From: Deinococcus radiopugnans ATCC 19172
Lineage (GTDB): Bacteria > Deinococcota > Deinococci > Deinococcales > Deinococcaceae
Assembly: GCF_006335125.1 (NCBI RefSeq)
Contig: NZ_VDMO01000002.1
Span: 1 to 64,000, forward strand
DNA length: 64,000 nt
Reading direction: 5' to 3'
In this document: positions 57,053 through 64,000 of the stretch, piece by piece
How the letters are laid out: every line of letters begins with the position of its first letter
Numbering within the stretch: position 1 is the first letter of the stretch
Notes under the pieces: generated by a model
Database searches by the model: none
The model's input: the letters and a program-made list of their open reading frames with translations, nothing else
What the model was told of the DNA's origin: nothing
Program-made: the position numbers and the translations under genes

Positions 57053-57412
57053 ATGAGCGGAGCGAAATTCATCGGGCGGGCGCTGCTTGCCAGCATCTTT
57101 ATCAAGAACGGCCTGGAACACCTGCAAAACCCCGATCCCGTGGTGCGTGCGGCGCGTGGGGCCGAGATCCCGCAGCCCGAACTGGCCGTCCAGATCAACT
57201 CCGGCGTGATGGTGGGCGCGGGCGCGCTGCTGGCGCTGGGCCTGTTCCCGCGTCTGGCGGGCACCGCGCTGGCCGCCAGCCTGGTGCCTACCACCGTCAT
57301 CGGCCACCCGTTCTGGGACAAGCAGGGCAAGGAGCGCGAGCAGCAGCAGACGCAGTTCCTGAAGAACCTGGCACTGTTCGGCGCGTTGATGTACGTCAGC
57401 GGCCACGACTGA
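57053..57412 (+). CDS. DoxX-family membrane protein
   Basis: 119 residues with about four hydrophobic helices: KFIGRALLASIFIKNGLEHL, GVMVGAGALLALGLFPRLAG, ALAASLVPTTVIGHPFW and LKNLALFGALMYV. Length and the HPFW segment after the third helix fit the DoxX/SURF4-like family, linked to redox and sulfur stress in other bacteria. AAGGAGG precedes the ATG by 7 nt. Confidence 0.85.
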   Translation: MSGAKFIGRALLASIFIKNGLEHLQNPDPVVRAARGAEIPQPELAVQINSGVMVGAGALLALGLFPRLAGTALAASLVPTTVIGHPFWDKQGKEREQQQTQFLKNLALFGALMYVSGHD

Positions 57413-57484
57413 GCGCAACGGGGCAACGGCAACGTCGCAAGCCTGGGTAAAGGCCCGCCTTGCCACGCCGCCCCATGACCTCCA

Positions 57485-57490
57485 TACACT
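57485..57490 (+). promoter_or_regulatory. -10 box of the small acidic ORF (leaderless layout)
   Basis: TACACT, 6 nt, ATG 57497. Confidence 0.45.
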
Positions 57491-57496
57491 CGGGCC

Positions 57497-57724
57497 ATGA
57501 CGAAAAACGATTCGGCCCCTGACCGGCAGGGCGGTCTGCCTGACGATCTGGGCAACGACATGAGCGAGCGCAGCGGGTACTACGACGAATCCGAAACCGG
57601 CATGACCGACACGCCCATTGGCCGTGAACGCCAGCCGCCCGAGGCGGTGCCGGAGCATCCGAAAGACACCGACGATTCGGGCACCACGTTCGATGCGGAC
57701 ACCGGGACGGGACGGGAGTTGTAG
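57497..57724 (+). CDS. Small acidic, probably disordered protein
   Basis: 75 residues, not recognised. It is strongly acidic and hydrophilic, rich in Asp, Glu, Gly, Thr and Pro (DDLGNDMSERSGYYDESETG, then PKDTDDSGTTFDADTGTGRE), with no hydrophobic core, so probably disordered. A -10 box at leaderless distance supports expression. It resembles hydrophilin-type stress proteins only in composition. Confidence 0.6.
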   Translation: MTKNDSAPDRQGGLPDDLGNDMSERSGYYDESETGMTDTPIGRERQPPEAVPEHPKDTDDSGTTFDADTGTGREL

Positions 57725-57807
57725 CCATAGGTAGGCCCCGCACTAGACATCGGGGAGGCGTGGAGGCACTTTTGGCCGCTGCGCCTCCCTTTACACTGCC
57801 GTTTGCC

Positions 57808-58848
<1,041 letters not shown>

Positions 58849-58883
58849 GGAAGCCGCCGGATCAGGTCAGCCCCGCGCCGGGG

Positions 58884-59879
58884 TTACCTGAGCGTGACCG
58901 GGCCGCCAAACGTGGCCGAAACGTTGAACTGCTCGGGCAGCACCTCGTCGAAGCTGCTCAGGTTACTCGGCATGGCCGTGATCCAGCCCTCGTAGGCCCC
59001 AGCAGGAACAGCGGCGCCCACCGTCAGCGTGGCGGGCAGGGCCGTGGCGTACACCGAGACCGACCGGGAATCATTCGTCGGTTCCGTGCCCTGGCTCCGC
59101 AACCGGGGGCCAGGCAGGGCCGAGGTCTGCAACATGCGCTTTGCCACATAGGCGTACAACCACCCGGCTCCAGCCGGCAGCTCGCCCGCAAACGTCACGT
59201 CTCTCCCCCTGAGCGTCGCCGAGGCCCCGCCCACAAAGCCCAGCGCCGCCTCAGGGTCCGGCAGGGACGCCGTGGTGGTGTAGGTCACGCCGTTCTGGAC
59301 CAGGCTGGCCCGGTACTCGCCCGACGGGTACTTCGTGGCGTCCGCCTCGGCCCACCAGCATGCCCGTTCCACGGCGTTCTGGGACAGGGGGCAGGTCAGG
59401 CGTTCATCGCCCGGAGCGGTGACCGTATACGTCGACGCCTGCACTGCCTCAGCCTCGCTCTCGGGGCGGTAGCGGACCACGACGAAGCGCCCAGGCGCGG
59501 CCCCCGCTGCCTGCAGGTTCCACACGTAGGTCCCCACCGCCACTTCCAGACCGTAGGTCGTGACCAGCATGGTGGCGGTGCGGCCCGCCGCGCTGGCAGT
59601 GAGTTCCACCGGCCGACTGGTGGCCGTCAGGCGTTTGACCGTCAACTGACCCTGTCCATCCACGCTGATCACGTTGGGCTGGCTGGACGTATAGGTGACG
59701 GTGGCGGGGATGGGATCGCCGCTAAGACCGCGCAGCACGGCGGTCAGGCTGGCCGGGGCGCCGACAGCCAGCGACGTCTGGCCCTCCAGATCAAGGGTGG
59801 CCGGAGGGGACTGGACGCCGCCGCAGGCACTGAGAACGGCGGTCAGCAACAGGACGGCGGGCAACAGCACTCTGGACAT
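58884..59879 (-). CDS. Hypothetical lipoprotein with Ig-like domain
   Basis: 331 residues. Signal peptide with lipobox LTAVLSACGG. Residues 30-110 look like a bacterial Ig-like (BIG2-type) domain: LTAVLRGLSGDPIPATVTYT, then SVDGQGQLTVKRLTATS. The rest is beta-rich with one Cys pair (ERLTCPLSQNAVERACWWAE) and no recognised domain. AAGGAG precedes the ATG. Probably surface-exposed; function unknown. Confidence 0.75.
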   Translation of the reverse strand: MSRVLLPAVLLLTAVLSACGGVQSPPATLDLEGQTSLAVGAPASLTAVLRGLSGDPIPATVTYTSSQPNVISVDGQGQLTVKRLTATSRPVELTASAAGRTATMLVTTYGLEVAVGTYVWNLQAAGAAPGRFVVVRYRPESEAEAVQASTYTVTAPGDERLTCPLSQNAVERACWWAEADATKYPSGEYRASLVQNGVTYTTTASLPDPEAALGFVGGASATLRGRDVTFAGELPAGAGWLYAYVAKRMLQTSALPGPRLRSQGTEPTNDSRSVSVYATALPATLTVGAAVPAGAYEGWITAMPSNLSSFDEVLPEQFNVSATFGGPVTLR

Positions 59880-60020
59880 ACGGGCTCCTTACTTGTGCCC
59901 AGCATAGAGCGGTCCAGACTGCCTGCAGCACCCCCATTTCCCACCCCGTTGGGGGTACGCCGGACAGAATGAACTGCGAACCATTACCAAAGTGTCCAGG
60001 AGAACTACGGGCGGCGCGGC

Positions 60021-60614
60021 TCAGCCTTCAGCCTCGGCCAACGCGCGCTCGATGCGGCGGTCTGGAATCACCCAGCTCAGCCCCACGCCCAGCAGCAGTA
60101 GCCCCGCCACATCCGCCGCCGCCTGGCCCAGCAGCGGCAGCAGCAGCGCCACGACGTAGGCTGCCGTGGAGGCCTTTTCTTTCAGGCCGCCCCGCACGGC
60201 CCGTGCCAGCAGGCTGTTGTGCTGATCGGCGCGGATCAGCGCCTGCTGAAGAAGGGCGAACGCCACCGCGCACATCAGCAGATCGAAGGCGTACACGCTG
60301 AGTGGTGTGGGGGCAAAACGACTCTCCCCCACCCAGGCCGTGAGCCAGGGCAACAGCGACAGCCAGAACAGCAGGTGCAGGTTGCCCCACAGCACCGGGC
60401 CGTTGATCCGCTGCACCGCCTGAAACATGTGGTGGTGGTTGTTCCAGTAGATGCCCACGTACAGGAAACTGACCACATAGGCCAGAATCTTGGGCCAGGC
60501 CCTGAACAGATCCGCCAGCTCATGGCCCTCCGGAACGGCCAGTTCCAGCACCATGATCGTGATGACAATGGCGAGCACCCCGTCGGAAAACGCCTCTATC
60601 CTGCCCTTGTTCAT
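60021..60614 (-). CDS. TMEM175-like (DUF1211) potassium channel
   Basis: 197 residues, six hydrophobic segments. It begins with the family signature RIEAFSDGVLAIVITIMVLE (R-x3-F-S-D), which in bacterial TMEM175 channels helps form the pore, followed by LLPWLTAWVGE. It should form a tetrameric K+-permeable channel. ATG 60614 has GGGAG about 6 nt upstream; the longer frame from 60653 is not supported. Confidence 0.88.
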   Translation of the reverse strand: MNKGRIEAFSDGVLAIVITIMVLELAVPEGHELADLFRAWPKILAYVVSFLYVGIYWNNHHHMFQAVQRINGPVLWGNLHLLFWLSLLPWLTAWVGESRFAPTPLSVYAFDLLMCAVAFALLQQALIRADQHNSLLARAVRGGLKEKASTAAYVVALLLPLLGQAAADVAGLLLLGVGLSWVIPDRRIERALAEAEG

Positions 60615-60718
60615 CTGTGCAGCTCCCAGAGAATGATACTGGTCAGGCGGCAAATGACCACGCGTCCCCTACAAAAGCAGCACAGGCGGTGGACGCAAGG
60701 CCGCCGGACCGGTGCCAG

Positions 60719-60752
60719 AAAAAAGCCAGCCCTGGTGGGGGCTGACTCGGGA
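60719..60752 (-). terminator. Terminator downstream of sufD
   Basis: AGTCAGCCC and GGGCTGGCT (one mismatch) then TTTTTTC on the minus strand. It lies 170 bp past sufD, on the far side of the inverted-repeat element, so the element appears to separate the gene from its terminator. Confidence 0.8.
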
Positions 60753-60785
60753 AGCTGGGGAGATGGGGGGCCGTGGGGCCTCATA

Positions 60786-60915
60786 CGGATTCCGCTTAAT
60801 TCCTTGAACCTTCGGGAAAGCGCCGAAGATTCAATCCATACGTGGAACCCGTATTCTTTCCTGCTCGCGTCCGCTCGGATTTCAAGGTTTTTGCAAACCT
60901 TTCAATCGGAATCCG
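60786..60915. mobile_element. 130-bp TA-flanked inverted-repeat element (MITE-like) at the sufD 3' end
   Basis: Termini CGGATTCCG (60786-60794) and CGGAATCCG (60907-60915), flanked by TA on both sides (60784-60785, 60916-60917); the symmetric match extends through ATA/TAT. The interior is AT-rich and non-coding. Different termini from the element behind rph, so a second family. The right TA directly touches the sufD stop codon (60918-60920). Confidence 0.75.
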
Positions 60916-60917
60916 TA

Positions 60918-62270
60918 TCAGGCGGCGCCCACCTTCTCGGCGATGATGCCCTCGATGTAGCCCACCACGCTCTTGAGGGGCACACGGGTCAGCACGTCTT
61001 CCAGGAAGGCGGTGACCAGCATCTTCTCGGCCAGTTCCTGGCGGATGCCGCGCGAGCGCAGGAAGAACATCTGTTCCTCATCCACCGGGCCGGTGGTGCT
61101 GCCGTGGCTGCAGCGCACGTCGTTGGCGTTGATCTCCAGCTGCGGCACGCTGAAGTTGCGGGCCTCGCTGGACAGCATCAGGGTGCGGTGCTTCTGGTAG
61201 GCGTCGGTTTTCTGGGCGCCCAGATCCACCTTGATCATGCCGGAGAACACGCCCACGCTCTGATCGTCGCCCACGCCCTTGTACAGCAGGTCACTGTAGG
61301 CGTTGGCCGCCGCGTGGTGTTGCAGCGTGTAGTGATCGAAGTGCTGATCCTCGTTGGCAAAGTACAGCGCCAGCATCTCGGAGTTCGAGCCCTGGCCCAG
61401 CAGGTGGCTCTGCATTTCTGTGCGGCTGAGGGTACCGCCCATCGTGACCACCAGGCTGTTCAGGGCTGCGTCCTTGCCCACCTGCCCGCGCTGGCGCTGG
61501 ATGTGGGTCACGCCCTTGCCCCAGTTCTGGATGGACACGTAGCGCAACCGTGCGCCGTCGCCCACCACCAGTTCCACCGCGCCAATCGCGTAGGTGCCGG
61601 GCAGTTCCTCGGAGTCCTGCTCGTCGATGAACGTGACGCTGGCGTTTTCCTCGGTCACCACCAGCGTGCGGGTGGCGGTGAAGGTGCCGGCCTCGCTCAT
61701 CACGCGGAAGGAGCCCAGCGGCAGCTCCACGTCCACGCCGCGCGGCACGTACACGAAGGCGCCGTTCGTCCACAACGCGGCGGCCAGCGCGGAGAACTTA
61801 CCCTCGCTGGGATCGGGGGACTTGCTGGGGGTGGTACCGGGGGCGGCGATGGTGGTGTCATCCGGCACTTCGGCGGGCACCACGCTGTAGAGGTACTGCT
61901 GCACCTTGTCGGCGTGCTGTTCCACGGCGGTCTTGAGATCGGTGAAGATCACGCCCTTGGCGGTCAGTTCGGCGGGCAGTTCAGTGCGGTAGACCACGTC
62001 GGGGCCGTCCAGCACCAGGAAGGCGCCCACGTCGGTGCCCTTCAGGCGCTTCTGCACGCTTTCAGGCAGCTTGGAGATGTCGGAGACGACTTCGCGCTTG
62101 GGGTGGGGATTGAGCTTGGAAAAGTCCACGTTGACCTGGGTGTACTTCCAGGCTTCCACACCGCTGTGCGGGACTTCCAGGGTGTCGAACAGGTCAAAGC
62201 TGGCTTTGCGCTTGGCGGTCAGCCATTCGGGGCCGCCGTGCTGGGAGAGTTGTTCGCTGAGTTGGGTCAT
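60918..62270 (-). CDS. sufD: Fe-S cluster assembly protein SufD
   Basis: 450 residues. SufD joins SufB and the SufC ATPase in the SufBC2D scaffold for iron-sulfur cluster assembly. Recognisable segments: EAWKYTQVNVDFSKL at the N-terminus, AFVYVPRGVDVELPL, then the beta-helix, and the C-terminal CSHGSTTGPVDEEQMFFLRSR with the conserved His. AGGAGG precedes the ATG by about 4 nt. It lies downstream of sufB but is separated from it by two unrelated genes. Confidence 0.95.
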   Translation of the reverse strand: MTQLSEQLSQHGGPEWLTAKRKASFDLFDTLEVPHSGVEAWKYTQVNVDFSKLNPHPKREVVSDISKLPESVQKRLKGTDVGAFLVLDGPDVVYRTELPAELTAKGVIFTDLKTAVEQHADKVQQYLYSVVPAEVPDDTTIAAPGTTPSKSPDPSEGKFSALAAALWTNGAFVYVPRGVDVELPLGSFRVMSEAGTFTATRTLVVTEENASVTFIDEQDSEELPGTYAIGAVELVVGDGARLRYVSIQNWGKGVTHIQRQRGQVGKDAALNSLVVTMGGTLSRTEMQSHLLGQGSNSEMLALYFANEDQHFDHYTLQHHAAANAYSDLLYKGVGDDQSVGVFSGMIKVDLGAQKTDAYQKHRTLMLSSEARNFSVPQLEINANDVRCSHGSTTGPVDEEQMFFLRSRGIRQELAEKMLVTAFLEDVLTRVPLKSVVGYIEGIIAEKVGAA

Positions 62271-62298
62271 GGTTCCTCCTGAAGATCGGGGGCGGGGC

Positions 62299-62658
62299 TT
62301 AGCGAAAGAAAGATTCGACTTCCAGCACGAAGCCGCCCGGTGTATTGAAATAAAAGGTCAGCCGCCCGTGGTTCTCGCTGGGAGGAGTGATGGTGTAGCC
62401 GCCGTCGGTCAGTTGCTGGTAAATGGCGCGCACCTGTTCCGGCGTGTCCTGCAGGAAGCCGATGTGGAAGACCTTGGGATACGCCACGTCTTTGGCCTTG
62501 AACACCGAAATCAAGGAGCCGTTGTCGTCGCGCAGAAAGGCCATACGCTCGTCCATCGGCATGCCATCCCCCGCCGGACGCAGGCCGAAATAGGTCTGGA
62601 ACAGCTCCACGGTGGCGGGCACGTCGGTGACGCCCAGGTTGATGTGGTTGAGTTTCAA
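62299..62658 (-). CDS. VOC-family protein within the suf cluster
   Basis: 119 residues. Vicinal oxygen chelate fold: KLNHINLGVTDVPATVELFQ, DVAYPKVFHIGFLQDTPEQV, and the terminal FNTPGGFVLEVESFF with His and Glu metal ligands. Its substrate is unknown. I choose TTG 62658 because the sequence is VOC-like from this codon and GGAG lies 6 nt upstream. The frame extends upstream to 62766 through a low-similarity repeat-like region. It is 29 bp ahead of sufD. Confidence 0.8.
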   Translation of the reverse strand: MKLNHINLGVTDVPATVELFQTYFGLRPAGDGMPMDERMAFLRDDNGSLISVFKAKDVAYPKVFHIGFLQDTPEQVRAIYQQLTDGGYTITPPSENHGRLTFYFNTPGGFVLEVESFFR

Positions 62659-62710
62659 CGTTTCTCCAGTTGCCAGTCGGGGAATTGCAGACCAGGAATA
62701 CACCTGATAA

Positions 62711-62806
62711 GGGCTACCCCATGCCAGTGCCGCAGCGTGGGAAAACCCCTCAGTCGGCTTCGCCACCAGCTCCCATCAGAGGGAGCCAGGGAAAGGGGCT
62801 ACCCCA
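62711..62806. repeat. Structured repeat bounded by 11-bp direct repeats
   Basis: GGGCTACCCCA occurs at 62711-62721 and again at 62796-62806. Between them lies a segment with GCTCCC/GGGAGC pairing around 62769-62785. Part of it (CCCCTCAGTCGGCTTCGCC, 62746-62764) recalls a dispersed palindromic repeat seen in other bacteria; that recollection is unchecked. Confidence 0.5.
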
Positions 62807-62836
62807 GCTAAAGCTTTCACAGACTGGGGTGATGGG

Positions 62837-63106
62837 TCATTTCAGAGAAGAGTTGCTTACTGATTCCAGCCAACGATCCATCTTCTCTTGAACTGAATGA
62901 ATGGCATCTTCAGGAGTGTTGCCAGTCGCATAGATATCTTGATTATCGCCGTTCAAGTCGAAGGAGGCCGACGCCCCGAAATCACTACCCATAGAGCCTG
63001 GTTCCCGTGATTTGATTGTTGCGACAACCGGCTGACCATCCACAGCAAATTCGTAAGAAGCTTCTCTATGCTTAGAGCCTTCCACCCAATTAAGTTTGCC
63101 AAGCAT
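62837..63106 (-). CDS. Small hypothetical protein inserted in the suf cluster
   Basis: 89 residues, not recognised. A soluble protein: SYEFAVDGQPVVATIKSREP, then FDLNGDNQDIYATGNTPEDA and a helical end EKMDRWLESVSNSS. Base composition is about half GC, far below the neighbouring suf genes, and codon use is correspondingly different, which suggests transfer. ATG 63106 lies 4 bp after the sufB stop with no clear ribosome-binding site, so expression by coupling to sufB is inferred. Confidence 0.65.
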   Translation of the reverse strand: MLGKLNWVEGSKHREASYEFAVDGQPVVATIKSREPGSMGSDFGASASFDLNGDNQDIYATGNTPEDAIHSVQEKMDRWLESVSNSSLK

Positions 63107-63110
63107 CCGT

Positions 63111-64000
<890 letters not shown>

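Overview
The window looks like a chromosomal segment of a Deinococcus species. The evidence is very high GC coding sequence with strong third-position GC bias, and a gene set typical of that genus: single-chain GlyRS, BTAD/SARP-type regulator, HemQ, MutS, SufB/SufD, a LysN-like aminotransferase and many secreted subtilases and lipoproteins. Many genes also have a TANNNT -10 box only 6-10 nt before the start codon, the layout of the leaderless mRNAs common in Deinococcus. The assignment is inference; no rRNA or tRNA gene is present to confirm it.

Layout. 1-169: 3' end of an IS630-type transposase abutting glyS. 170-2000: glyS behind a T-box leader with its own promoter, antiterminator and terminator. 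2049-6485: MFS exporter, double-DUF1080 lipoprotein and FAD-linked D-lactate/glycolate dehydrogenase. 6574-10558: mutS, a small ORF, then a pterin-4a-carbinolamine dehydratase overlapping a hot-dog thioesterase. 10741-14845: large BTAD regulator with NTPase and TPR regions, then a subtilase lipoprotein. 14910-21473: gyrB and a very large RNase R. 21850-25669: rel alarmone gene translationally coupled to a membrane PH-domain protein and an unknown protein. 25777-29264: histidine kinase / toastrack protein / NarL-type regulator, resembling LiaFSR. 29367-31252: hemQ plus aldo-keto reductase. 31471-36407: two tandem paralogous NPCBM/delta-60 lipoproteins. 36457-46732: VOC protein, diguanylate cyclase, ndk, two BMP-type ABC permeases, RodZ-like protein, dnaG, a DUF1266 protein and gltA. 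46829-54941: tsaB, SDR, CBS protein, S8 protease, secreted hypothetical, fba and aminotransferase. 54941-59879: MazG-like protein, murI, rph, DoxX, small acidic protein, dusA and lipoprotein. 60021-64000: TMEM175-like channel and a suf cluster (sufB - AT-rich small ORF - VOC - sufD).

Most genes are housekeeping (translation, replication, repair, RNA decay, central carbon, Fe-S assembly, cell wall). The accessory signals are concentrated in cell-envelope genes, in two short TA-flanked inverted-repeat elements sitting exactly at the 3' ends of rph and sufD, and in a low-GC insertion inside the suf cluster. No CRISPR array, tRNA, rRNA, prophage or replication origin was seen.
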